DNA of 64,000 bases from Akkermansiaceae bacterium (GTDB taxonomy: Bacteria > Verrucomicrobiota > Verrucomicrobiia > Verrucomicrobiales > Akkermansiaceae): contig CAIXKE010000023.1 of NCBI GenBank assembly GCA_903919975.1, forward strand, positions 1 through 64,000, in the 5' to 3' direction. The position numbers and the translations under genes were made by a program. The notes under the pieces were generated by a model. That model saw only the letters and a list, made by a program, of their open reading frames with translations, did no database searches and was not told the origin of the DNA. This document shows, one piece after another, positions 19,930 through 27,975 of the stretch; the stretch's first letter is position 1, and each line of letters opens with the position of its first letter.

Positions 19930-22140
19930 CTAGATCTGGTAGGTCCGTTGGAACAACTGCCTGATCGAGCGCACCCATTGCCAAAGCAGTGGTTCGGCAG
20001 GCAACGTCATCCGCGCGATCGCCCTTTGCCCGTGAACCAACTGCAGCGCATCGGTGTCCTTACGGTCGAGCGCTGCCCTGATCTCAAACACCGGCTGCGC
20101 TGGACGCGTCGCCTGCCCAGCATTGCCGAAACCACGTCGGGAGCCTCCTGCCGACTGACTCGAGCCCCGGGTGTCGACCGCGGTTTCTCCACCACCGAGC
20201 AAACCCAGCGATGCCGAAGGCAAGGATTCCCGTTCCGTGGGCAAGGCCTGCAAATCGGTCAAACCCAGAATCGTTCCTTCCTGACCACGCACCCTGACCT
20301 CGGCTTGATGCACCTGGTCCTTGGTGAAAATCCGCGAAACATCATCCTGCTTGATGATTGCGGACACATAGAAATCCCCTTCTCCCTGGACTACGCCGAC
20401 TTCGAGACCACGCGACAACATGCCCCCCATATAGAGTCCGGCCTCAGGCGCCAGCCAGCGGCCGTCCGTTGGGGATCTGAGCACGAGCGCCTCCTTGTCT
20501 TCCAACAACCGGGCGCGCCGGGCTTCAAGCGCCCGAATGTAAGGCTGCAAACTCTGATAGGCCACCGGATCCTCCTCAAGCGCCCACCTGAGCTGGGCCG
20601 CGGTGCGCATCTGCTCGGCATCCACCGCCTCAAGCCCGTGGTCCAATTCCTGGTTGGCCAATTGCAAGAGCGGGGTCCCTTTGGCGACCATCTGGCCGGA
20701 CGGCACCAATATTTTCACCAGATTACCGTTGGTTCCGGCATAGACACGGGAAAAGTTTTCAGCCTTCACCACAGCATCCGCGCGGAAATGGTTCGGCATC
20801 GGCACCAAAGCGAAGAATCCGACCAACACGGCAAGCACCACCAAGGACACCCCCACCGCGCGTCGACGGCAGGAATCGAGCCGTGGACTACTCCAGAGGT
20901 AAGCCACCGCATTGGCCACCGGCATCACCAACCAGATGAAGGCGAAGACCAGCGCCAGCAACACGCCGAAGACCAGATAGTGGACGGAAATCACCAGCAG
21001 GATTCCGAACAGGATCAGTGTGCGATAGATGACGGATGAAAAGAAGTAGGTGGTGAACCAAGTGGCCTCCCTGCGGCTTTCCGCAGGATTCACCGCGGCG
21101 CGCAAACCGAAGCCGTAACGTTCTAGTAAATAGAGGGCCATCTTGCTGGAGTTCCGCTGCAAGTTCGGCAGCTCCAGCCAATCCGAAAGCATGTGGTAGC
21201 CGTCGAAACGCAACAAGGGATTCGCATTGAACAAGACGGTGACCACCGAGGCCGCCACCACCGCATTGTGAGCCACGCGGTGCACCACACCCTCGCCGCT
21301 GTTGGCCCAAATGATCGCCGCGACTGCCGCTACCGCCAACTCGACATACATGCCGGCACCACCGACCGCGATCCGCTTCCATTTGCTGCGCAAGGCACTG
21401 CTCGATGAAGCGTCGACGTAGGGCAAGGGGTTGAACAGCAACAGCATGATGCCGGTTTCCGGCACTTCACCCCCATACTTCCGACAGAGATAGGCATGTC
21501 CTGCTTCATGCAGCGCCTTGATCAGAGCGAGAGTCATGAGCATCCATGGCAGGTTGCCGAACCCGAGAATCCCGGAAGTTTCCGCAGTGAAGGCCTTCCA
21601 ATGATTGGCCACCTCCGCAGCACCCCAGATCAAAAGCAGCAGCCACACCAATAATCCCCAACGGGTGAAAATCCCCTGCACCCAATGCAGGGTTCTCCGC
21701 AGGAACGGGTCCGGATTCCACAAAGGCATCTTGAAGAACAGGATGCTTGACCAACGCTGCCTCGCCTCCAACCGCTTCTCTTCGGCAAAGGCCTCCGCCA
21801 AGGGTTCGACATCCCCTTCCTCATCACTGCTGAGCAACCCGGACCGGTAAAGCGAACTGAGCAAACGCACAACCTCTCCTTGACCGGGGACATTCTCAGG
21901 ATCGATCTCCATCCTCCGCTGCCACGCGTCACCCACGGTCGGACTGCGCTCGAGCTCGCAGATAAAATCGTAGGCGGGCGGACGAATGCGGAAAAATTTA
22001 CCGCTCAACGAATCCCTAACCACATACCAACGCCGACCCCGGAAACTCTGTGCGAACATGTCAACACATGGCCGCAGCCGCACACGACGTGGAGCCACGC
22101 GATGCCAATGCTCGTCATAGGTTGGTGGAATGGGTCTCAT
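19930..22140 (-). CDS. PqqD-like / peptidase M50 / HlyD-like fusion membrane protein
   Basis: A 736-residue membrane protein. Residues 20-105 (RLRPCVDMFAQSFRGRRWYV onward) look like a PqqD-type winged-helix peptide-recognition domain. Membrane segments begin near 160. HEAGH at 211-215 and NPLLRFDG at 307-314 are the zinc-binding motifs of M50 site-2 proteases. After further membrane segments (about 375-455), residues 460-620 form a biotinyl-lipoyl/HlyD-like adaptor part (SGQMVAKGTPLLQL), and the C-terminus is adaptor-like. The protein could bind a substrate leader, cut it within or near the membrane and connect to the channel. It lies 52 bp after the GAF-HlyD gene and 7 bp before the SecA-like gene. 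The M50 and HlyD assignments are firm; the PqqD-like call is by pattern only. Confidence 0.85.
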   Translation of the reverse strand: MRPIPPTYDEHWHRVAPRRVRLRPCVDMFAQSFRGRRWYVVRDSLSGKFFRIRPPAYDFICELERSPTVGDAWQRRMEIDPENVPGQGEVVRLLSSLYRSGLLSSDEEGDVEPLAEAFAEEKRLEARQRWSSILFFKMPLWNPDPFLRRTLHWVQGIFTRWGLLVWLLLLIWGAAEVANHWKAFTAETSGILGFGNLPWMLMTLALIKALHEAGHAYLCRKYGGEVPETGIMLLLFNPLPYVDASSSSALRSKWKRIAVGGAGMYVELAVAAVAAIIWANSGEGVVHRVAHNAVVAASVVTVLFNANPLLRFDGYHMLSDWLELPNLQRNSSKMALYLLERYGFGLRAAVNPAESRREATWFTTYFFSSVIYRTLILFGILLVISVHYLVFGVLLALVFAFIWLVMPVANAVAYLWSSPRLDSCRRRAVGVSLVVLAVLVGFFALVPMPNHFRADAVVKAENFSRVYAGTNGNLVKILVPSGQMVAKGTPLLQLANQELDHGLEAVDAEQMRTAAQLRWALEEDPVAYQSLQPYIRALEARRARLLEDKEALVLRSPTDGRWLAPEAGLYMGGMLSRGLEVGVVQGEGDFYVSAIIKQDDVSRIFTKDQVHQAEVRVRGQEGTILGLTDLQALPTERESLPSASLGLLGGGETAVDTRGSSQSAGGSRRGFGNAGQATRPAQPVFEIRAALDRKDTDALQLVHGQRAIARMTLPAEPLLWQWVRSIRQLFQRTYQI

Positions 22141-22192
22141 TCAGTGGAAACCCGACGTCGCCGACAGGTTGGAAAAGCGACTTGCAAACGGT

Positions 22193-23977
22193 CTAAAGCC
22201 ATAGCCACATCCGGATGGTCTCGATGGTTCGATGGGTGAAGATCCACAACAGGCTCGCCTTGCCGGCGTTCACCTTGCAGACGCCACTCATGCCCGGACG
22301 CCACCAATCCTGCGGCTCGCCCTGCACCTGCGCCCGCAACTTGAAGACATTGCCCTGCTCGCGCACTTCCGCAACCGGTTCGTAATGCATGATCTTCACC
22401 CCGAATCGATCCCCAGGACGGCTCGCGAAGGCAAGCTCACCCTCCTGACCTTGGGAGAGGAAACCAATATCCCGCTCGTCCACTTGCAACTCACCGACCA
22501 AATCACGGATTTGAACGACTTTGAACAACTGCTCCCCGACCTGCACCGGCGAGGCGAGCCTTTCACGCAGGTCTCCCTCCACCACAATCCCCTCGAACGG
22601 TGCCCTGATCTCGGTCATCGCCAAACGATGGCGCAAAATCCCGAGCTTCGAATCCTCCTGCTTGCTGGCCGCCTTGGCCATCAGGGATTCCGCCAACTTG
22701 CCCTCGGCCTCATAAGCCCTTGCCTCACGCTCACTCTTGTCGCGCGCCGCAATCACGTTGACCTCCTCCAAAAGCAACTCACGACGGTCCAGCGTAACCA
22801 GCACCTGATCCTTGCGCACCACATCGCCCAAATGATAACGGACCTCATCAATGAAACCTGGAAAAGGCGCGGTGGCGATTGCCGCCGCATCCGTCTTCAA
22901 AAGGAATGGCGACCTGACTTTGTGCTCCATACGAATCAAGGCCAGCGACAACACGGTTAGAGAAATCAACAGCGAAGCAAACTTCCAACCGGTGTGCTCG
23001 ACTCCAAGCAGTCCGGCGACATTGCGCCGCAGCGATCGCCATATGCGCCGGCCTAACCAGCCCGATGACTCATAGAGCGCGACCAGTCGCGGGGTGATCA
23101 GGTCTGATGCCAGACGCAGGTGCTCGATCTCCAACTCACTCCATAATACATCTCCGACAGCCCTCTCAATCATCAGCACCCCAACAACCTCGATTCTAAC
23201 AGGATCGCGCAGCGGAACGGATAGAACTGCGCCGCCCTCATGCTGCCCGCTGAAAATCTTGTGTTCCCGCGTAATCGCCTGGCTGCCGGGAATCGCCGGG
23301 TAAGCCACCTCGTTGTTCTGATCCAAGGCTTCCTCCATGGCACGCACCATGCATTCCGCCTCATGACTGTCCGAATTGACCCGACCACCGTGACTGGTCG
23401 CAAGCACCTTCAGCCCGCTGCTCTCCAACCATGCCAACGACACCCGGGTTGCCTTAAGTTGCGATGAAAGCCGGTGGCAAAGCCGCAAGGCGGCATTCAG
23501 AAAATCCCCGCTGGCACCGAGATTCAAACCCAGGTCAAGCACCTCGCTAATCTCCTCCACCTGCGCTCCTGTCCGCTGCTCGCGACGACGGGACTGATAG
23601 GAATCGGCTAACAACCTGAGCTCGCGCACCGCTTCAGCAGGCGCGGCACTCGCCACTTCTAACAAGACCAACCACAATTTGGACCCCGCCCCCGCTGGCA
23701 GACTCGCCACCGCCATACCATCGATCCATTCATGAAGCACCTCATCCGTCATGACATCGAGTTGCGTCACCAGCCCGCTATCGACGATCGAGCGCGCGCT
23801 TTTTGCCGAATCCTGCGACAAGACGCGCACGGCCTGACCGGGCAACTGGATCAGGATGCACGCCCCCTCGGCCATCATCACCCGCTGGGCATGGGCGCGG
23901 AAGCGCGGCCAGAACTGAGCCGGCTCACCGGTAAAACCAGCAAGGAAGTCAAAATCGGAATCATTGTCGGCAACCAT
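22193..23977 (-). CDS. GAF-domain HlyD-family membrane fusion protein
   Basis: A 594-residue protein. Residues 1-150 are of unknown fold, and 155-300 resemble a GAF sensor domain (VLSVPLRDP, GVLMIERAVG). One membrane helix lies at about 331-348 (FASLLISLTVLSLALI). The C-terminal part is an HlyD adaptor with a lipoyl-like barrel half (GFIDEVRYHLGDVVRKDQVL), an alpha-hairpin rich in Ala, Glu and Lys (400-455), and the second barrel half (RAPFEGIVVEGDL). The cytoplasmic sensor is thus joined to a periplasmic adaptor in one chain. It begins 12 bp after the smaller HlyD gene and belongs to the same operon. It probably bridges the inner-membrane motor and the TolC-like channel; what the GAF domain senses is unknown. 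Confidence 0.85.
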   Translation of the reverse strand: MVADNDSDFDFLAGFTGEPAQFWPRFRAHAQRVMMAEGACILIQLPGQAVRVLSQDSAKSARSIVDSGLVTQLDVMTDEVLHEWIDGMAVASLPAGAGSKLWLVLLEVASAAPAEAVRELRLLADSYQSRRREQRTGAQVEEISEVLDLGLNLGASGDFLNAALRLCHRLSSQLKATRVSLAWLESSGLKVLATSHGGRVNSDSHEAECMVRAMEEALDQNNEVAYPAIPGSQAITREHKIFSGQHEGGAVLSVPLRDPVRIEVVGVLMIERAVGDVLWSELEIEHLRLASDLITPRLVALYESSGWLGRRIWRSLRRNVAGLLGVEHTGWKFASLLISLTVLSLALIRMEHKVRSPFLLKTDAAAIATAPFPGFIDEVRYHLGDVVRKDQVLVTLDRRELLLEEVNVIAARDKSEREARAYEAEGKLAESLMAKAASKQEDSKLGILRHRLAMTEIRAPFEGIVVEGDLRERLASPVQVGEQLFKVVQIRDLVGELQVDERDIGFLSQGQEGELAFASRPGDRFGVKIMHYEPVAEVREQGNVFKLRAQVQGEPQDWWRPGMSGVCKVNAGKASLLWIFTHRTIETIRMWLWL

Positions 23978-23989
23978 CCTTGGAGACGC

Positions 23990-24793
23990 TTATGGGATTG
24001 ATGGGATTTCAGTGCGAACTTTCATCCCGGGACGCGCCGCATGATCTGCGTTCTCCATCAACAGGCGGACGCGAAACATCCCGCTGCGGCCATCCACTTC
24101 AGGATCGACGAACGTGATCACCGCCTTGCGCGCCAGGGGTGGCGAAATCTCCGGAAACGTGACATCGAGTTGATCCCCCACCTTCAGAACGGAAAGCATC
24201 CGCACATCCATGTAAAAGAGCAGCAGCAGTTTGTCGGCATCAATGACCTTGAGGATCGGGTCCGCCTCATTGACGGCCTCACCCGGCTCACGATAACGGT
24301 TCACGACCACTCCGTCAAATGGTGCCAACATCTGTCGTTCAGCCACCACCGCCTTGGCCATCTCCAACTCGACCTGCATCCGCTTGAGCTCCACTTCCTT
24401 TGAAAGCATTTCATCGCGGCTTGTCACCTTCTGATCGAACAACCGCTTTACCGCATTAAAGTCGAACTCAGCCTTCGTCACCATCACTTCCAGCCGCTCA
24501 ACGGAAAGAACTTCCTTCTCGGATTCGAGGTTGACCAGCACCTGGCCCTTGGCGATGCGCTCACCCTCCTCCACATTGATACTAACAATAGCCTCGCTGA
24601 GCGAGGCGCTCATCACCACGGATTGCCGAGGCTTCGCAACCCCTTCGCAAACCAAGCCTTCTGCGGCACCCGCATTCAATGACGCGGAAAAAAAGACCAT
24701 AACGGTCAGGATCGGCATCAGCTGGCGGCCAAAAATCATGGAAGTCCGAAACGTTGGATTCAATGGAAGGCTTGCACGGAGGAATGTCATCAT
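23990..24793 (-). CDS. HlyD-family periplasmic adaptor subunit
   Basis: A 267-residue adaptor with a hydrophobic N-terminal signal (MPILTVMVFFSASLNAGAA), a lipoyl half-barrel (INVEEGERIAKGQVLVNLES), an alpha-hairpin at about 90-150, and the second barrel half (LAPFDGVVVNRYREPGEAV), then a beta-barrel domain. It is shorter than typical RND or type I adaptors. Its ATG overlaps the stop of the TolC-like gene by 4 bp (24790-24793), so translation is probably coupled. It likely contacts the outer-membrane channel. A shorter alternative start lies at the MIFGRQLMPIL Met. Confidence 0.88.
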   Translation of the reverse strand: MMTFLRASLPLNPTFRTSMIFGRQLMPILTVMVFFSASLNAGAAEGLVCEGVAKPRQSVVMSASLSEAIVSINVEEGERIAKGQVLVNLESEKEVLSVERLEVMVTKAEFDFNAVKRLFDQKVTSRDEMLSKEVELKRMQVELEMAKAVVAERQMLAPFDGVVVNRYREPGEAVNEADPILKVIDADKLLLLFYMDVRMLSVLKVGDQLDVTFPEISPPLARKAVITFVDPEVDGRSGMFRVRLLMENADHAARPGMKVRTEIPSIP

Positions 24794-26583
24794 GGGAGCT
24801 TGCGAGTCCCGGGTTTGCGCACACGCGAAGCTCTCGAAACAGACTTCTCGGAGGCCGGAATATTAACGACTGGCTCGGGTTCCCCGACCTCGGAAGCACT
24901 CGAGAAGTCGGGCACCAGATTCACACCCTGCTCATCTAGCAGAGTTCCGGTCGCCATCTGAAGATCGACGATGTTCTTGTTGAGATCGGTGAGCGCCGCA
25001 ATCTCCCGGCTTCTCGCCTGGGAGAATTCCCGCTGCAACTGCAGGACTTCAAAACTGGTGGCCACTCCCTCGTTGAGCCGCTTGAGTCCGGCATCGGCGG
25101 ACTGGGCCGCAGCTTCACGACTCTTGCGGGTTGCGGTGAGCCGCTGCTGGTCGGCCTGCAGGCGGCTCATCACCGTATCCACTTCCAAGGCGATGCGGAT
25201 CCGCATGTCTCCACTCTTGATCATGGCCTGGGTGCGTTCGTGTTTGGCCGCACGCTTCTGAGCCTCGAGGTTGTCGCGATTCCACGGCTTCGAAAACTGA
25301 ATGCCGGCCGACCACTCGGGACCCTGCATCGAAGCCGCCTTGCTGTAACTCGAGCCAGCATCACCTTCGAGGCCATGCAAACCCGCACTGGCCACCAAAT
25401 CCAACCGAGGGCGAGATTGGCTCGCCGTATAATCGAGTTCCGCATTCTTGGCAACGAGCAGTTGGTCCATCTGCTTGATCTCCTGACGCTTGCCCAGGGC
25501 GGCTTGGATCAGTGTGGGACGGTGAGTTCTTGGAACCGAGGTGAAAAGACGATCCACAGGAATGACCCGCGTGCTGCCGGCAATCACATCCTCAGGAGTC
25601 TGATACAGCATTTGCAACGCGTTCTGACGCTCGATGTATTGCATCTCCGCCGCGAGAGAATCCTCCATGCGACGATAGACGCCCGCCTCGGCAATCGCCA
25701 CTTCATTGGCCGCAACCTGTCCTTCCTTGCTGCGTGCGCGGGTATCGGCAAGAAGTTTCTGACCAAGCGCGATGGATTCGTGCTGCACCTTGAGATTCTC
25801 GATCGTGAAGACCACATCGTAATAACGCTTCATCACTTCGGCAACGACCTGGGTAGTGCGAAGTTGCCATTCAAGATCGGCGCTTTTCGCATTCGCTTTG
25901 GCAATGGTGATTTTCGCTGTATTGACGGTTCTGCCTGAATCGCGCAGCAAGGGATGGGTCACGGTCACGCCGGTGAATGTTTCCCACTCAGTGTGATAAA
26001 CAGCAGGCGGCCGGCGACGGTTCAGGGAGTTGTCAAGATCCCTGAGGGTGGTTCCAAACTCAACGACAGTTCCTGTTTCAAGCTTCTGGGTGACACCGAA
26101 CTTGCCGATGTGGTTCCGCTGTTCGAATATGGTGGGTTCGGTCAGAATCGGCTGTGCAGGATTGAACGGCGATGCCGTACCTCCACCGGTCGAGACATAG
26201 TCCTGTGCATTCTGCGGAGAATCGATGAATTGATAGAGGTAACTGGCGTCGACATGCAAATCGAAGTCGAGCATGGCCGATTTGATACGCTCCTGCTGGA
26301 TCAACTTGCCAAGATCCGTAGTTTTGATGTCGCCGTTGTTGCGAAGCGCCATGGCCACGACCGCCTTCATCGTGAGAGGCTCCTTATACGATAGCGCACT
26401 GAGTGTGGGCGGACCAGACATCAGCGCGTCGTCGGCCTCCTGGGCGGCCAGCACTTGCAGTCCCGCCAGCAGGAGCGTAATCGGAATGCAAGCCTTGAAG
26501 CCTGAATTGAATGAAACCAGACACTTGATTCCTGATTCCACTGTATGACGAAGCATGATTCGGGCGAGTGTTGAAGCGAGCAT
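24790..26583 (-). CDS. TolC/OprM-type outer-membrane channel protein
   Basis: A 597-residue outer-membrane efflux family protein and the first gene of the secretion operon. A signal peptide lies at about residues 32-48 (IPITLLLAGLQVLAAQ), after an unusually long basic N-region. Two outer-membrane efflux repeats follow, with long heptad-rich helices (230-330 and 440-560) such as VAANEVAIAEAGVYRRMEDS and LNEGVATSFEVLQLQREF. The Pro- and Arg-rich C-terminal tail is extra. It should trimerise and give the exported protein an outer-membrane exit. Starts at residue 10 (MLRH) or later are possible because the N-region is long. There is no clear Shine-Dalgarno sequence. Confidence 0.88.
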   Translation of the reverse strand: MLASTLARIMLRHTVESGIKCLVSFNSGFKACIPITLLLAGLQVLAAQEADDALMSGPPTLSALSYKEPLTMKAVVAMALRNNGDIKTTDLGKLIQQERIKSAMLDFDLHVDASYLYQFIDSPQNAQDYVSTGGGTASPFNPAQPILTEPTIFEQRNHIGKFGVTQKLETGTVVEFGTTLRDLDNSLNRRRPPAVYHTEWETFTGVTVTHPLLRDSGRTVNTAKITIAKANAKSADLEWQLRTTQVVAEVMKRYYDVVFTIENLKVQHESIALGQKLLADTRARSKEGQVAANEVAIAEAGVYRRMEDSLAAEMQYIERQNALQMLYQTPEDVIAGSTRVIPVDRLFTSVPRTHRPTLIQAALGKRQEIKQMDQLLVAKNAELDYTASQSRPRLDLVASAGLHGLEGDAGSSYSKAASMQGPEWSAGIQFSKPWNRDNLEAQKRAAKHERTQAMIKSGDMRIRIALEVDTVMSRLQADQQRLTATRKSREAAAQSADAGLKRLNEGVATSFEVLQLQREFSQARSREIAALTDLNKNIVDLQMATGTLLDEQGVNLVPDFSSASEVGEPEPVVNIPASEKSVSRASRVRKPGTRKLP

Positions 26584-26722
26584 GAGATCAAAGCAGTAAT
26601 CGGGCCATAAACACGAATGACCTAAATGGGTTTAAACGGACGTGAATCGGCACTCCAAGCCAGGTGTTGATCGTTGACAAGAAAATTTGTGAAACAAATC
26701 AGGCGCGTCATCCGCAACGGCA

Positions 26723-26758
26723 AAACCCAAACCCAAACCCAAACCCAAACCCAAACCC
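26723..26758 (-). repeat. Six perfect GGGTTT hexamers upstream of the secretion operon
   Basis: On the plus strand six uninterrupted AAACCC units occupy these bases; on the coding strand of the secretion operon they read GGGTTT six times. The tract lies 140 bp before the tolC-like start and 44 bp after the tRNA-Val gene. Four or more GGG runs spaced by three bases are enough to form a G-quadruplex. A hexamer tract can also change length by slippage. Confidence 0.9.
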
Positions 26759-26801
26759 ACAAAAACTAATAAAAAGGTGCAGCAGCACAAGGGCCGTAGA
26801 A

Positions 26802-26876
26802 TGGTGCGCGATACTGGGTTCGAACCAGTGACCCCCTCCGTGTCAGGGAGGTGCTCTACCACTGAGCTAACCGCGC
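26802..26876 (-). tRNA. tRNA-Val (anticodon GAC), CCA encoded
   Basis: The minus strand folds into a full cloverleaf. The acceptor pairs GCGCGGT with ATCGCGC, the D arm is GCTC/GAGC, the anticodon stem is CCTCC/GGAGG with loop CTGACAC (anticodon GAC, Val), the variable region is 5 nt, and the T arm is ACTGG/CCAGT with loop TTCGAAC. The discriminator is A and CCA is encoded. No intron or missing arm is seen. Confidence 0.95.
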
Positions 26877-26944
26877 ATTACCCTCTCGTCCGGGGCGCGA
26901 GAAGCTAGGACGGGGGGATGGTCGGATGCAATCCCTTTTTTAAC

Positions 26945-26980
26945 CAAAAAAAGAGGCGGAGGATCCGTAGATCCCCCGCC
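26945..26980 (-). terminator. Rho-independent terminator after the BlaI/H1-like gene
   Basis: Read on the minus strand, GGCGGGGGATC pairs with GATCCTCCGCC (11 bp with one G-T pair) around a TACG loop, followed by TC and seven T. It lies about 80 bp beyond the stop at 27060 and separates that gene from the tRNA. Confidence 0.88.
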
Positions 26981-27059
26981 CTTGACAAACCTCAGCTCGG
27001 ATCAACGGGGCGGCTGCCATGTAAGCGCAGCCACCTTGGAGTCCGACGAGGTGTTGGAA

Positions 27060-27827
27060 TCACTTCTTCTTGGCTGCTTTTTTGGCAGGAGCCTTCTTCA
27101 CAGCCTTCTTGGCAGCCTTTTTAGCAGGTGCCTTCTTGGCAGCGGCCTTCTTGGCTGGTGCCTTCTTGGCAGCGGCCTTCTTGGCTGGAGCCTTCTTGGC
27201 GGCGGCCTTCTTGGCTGGAGCCTTCTTGGCGACGGTCTTTTTCACCGCTTTCTTGGCAGCTTTCTTGGCGCTTTTGGCGACTTTCTTCACTGCTTTTTTA
27301 GCTGCCTTTTTTGCAGGAGCTTTTTTAGCAGGGGCTTTGGGTGCCGCTTTTTTGGCAGCTGCCTTTTTAGCCGGAGCTTTTTTAGCAACTTTCTTTACGG
27401 CCTTCTTTGCTGGTGCCTTCTTGGCAACTTTCTTCGGTGCTTTTTTTGCAGCCATGGTTTTGTGTCGTTGGAGTTCGCGTTCTATGTTTGTTTTCTCTTC
27501 CGGCGTTAATGTGCCAGCGGAGAGGATTGCGAGGAGCGCCTCACCGAGGCGTCCTCCAAAAGCATTGGTCAGGAAATCACATGTTGCCCGTTGGACGATT
27601 ACTTCCTGGGAATACACGGCTTCATACACATGGGCTCTGCCAACCCGTGAACGCTTCACGAGGTTTTTGCGTTCAAGATTTTGCATGATGGTGAGGACCG
27701 TCGTGTAAGCGCGGTCTTTGCCATCAGGCAGTGTATCATGAACGGTGGCTACTGTTGCCGGACCATCATGCCACAGAACCGATAGGGCCTGTAGTTCGAG
27801 ATTGGATGGATGTACCGGTCTTGCCAT
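27060..27827 (-). CDS. BlaI/MecI-family repressor fused to a histone H1-like Lys/Ala-rich tail
   Basis: A 255-residue protein in two parts. Residues 1-122 form a BlaI/MecI/CopY winged-helix repressor (LELQALSVLWHDGPATVATV, then AYTTVLTIMQNLERKNLVKR). Residues 124-255 are almost only Lys, Ala and Pro in [10 protein letters not shown] units, like eukaryotic H1 tails and bacterial histone-like proteins. The join contains a Met (MAAKKAPKK, residue 124), so an internal start could also give a separate H1-like protein; no Shine-Dalgarno sequence is seen before it. No BlaR-type sensor protease is adjacent. It probably binds its own promoter through the palindromes at 27859-27879 and binds DNA broadly through the tail. 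The domain calls are firm; the combined role is inferred. Confidence 0.85.
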   Translation of the reverse strand: MARPVHPSNLELQALSVLWHDGPATVATVHDTLPDGKDRAYTTVLTIMQNLERKNLVKRSRVGRAHVYEAVYSQEVIVQRATCDFLTNAFGGRLGEALLAILSAGTLTPEEKTNIERELQRHKTMAAKKAPKKVAKKAPAKKAVKKVAKKAPAKKAAAKKAAPKAPAKKAPAKKAAKKAVKKVAKSAKKAAKKAVKKTVAKKAPAKKAAAKKAPAKKAAAKKAPAKKAAAKKAPAKKAAKKAVKKAPAKKAAKKK

Positions 27828-27858
27828 GCGCCTGCAACTTGCTTGCTTGTGACGATGA

Positions 27859-27883
27859 AACTAGTAGTTCGGAATTCCGTCAA
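27859..27883 (-). promoter_or_regulatory. Probable promoter/operator of the BlaI/H1-like gene
   Basis: On the minus strand TTGACG (27878-27883) could be a -35 box. It is directly followed by the palindrome CGGAATTCCG (27870-27879, overlapping it) and AACTACTAGTT (27859-27869). BlaI-family repressors bind short palindromes containing TAC/GTA-type halves over their own promoters. The -10 element is not clear. Confidence 0.4.
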
Positions 27884-27975
27884 GTTGAAATGTATTGATT
27901 TTTAAGAAAAGTTTACTATCTTCCAAACGACGTTTTTTACCGCTTACGACACAGACCGTACTTCATGACGTATCA

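Noticed and set aside
26632-26862. A 76-codon minus-strand frame with Gly-Leu repeats
   Set aside because: It reads through the tRNA-Val gene and the GGGTTT tract; the Gly-Leu run is only the translated hexamer repeat.
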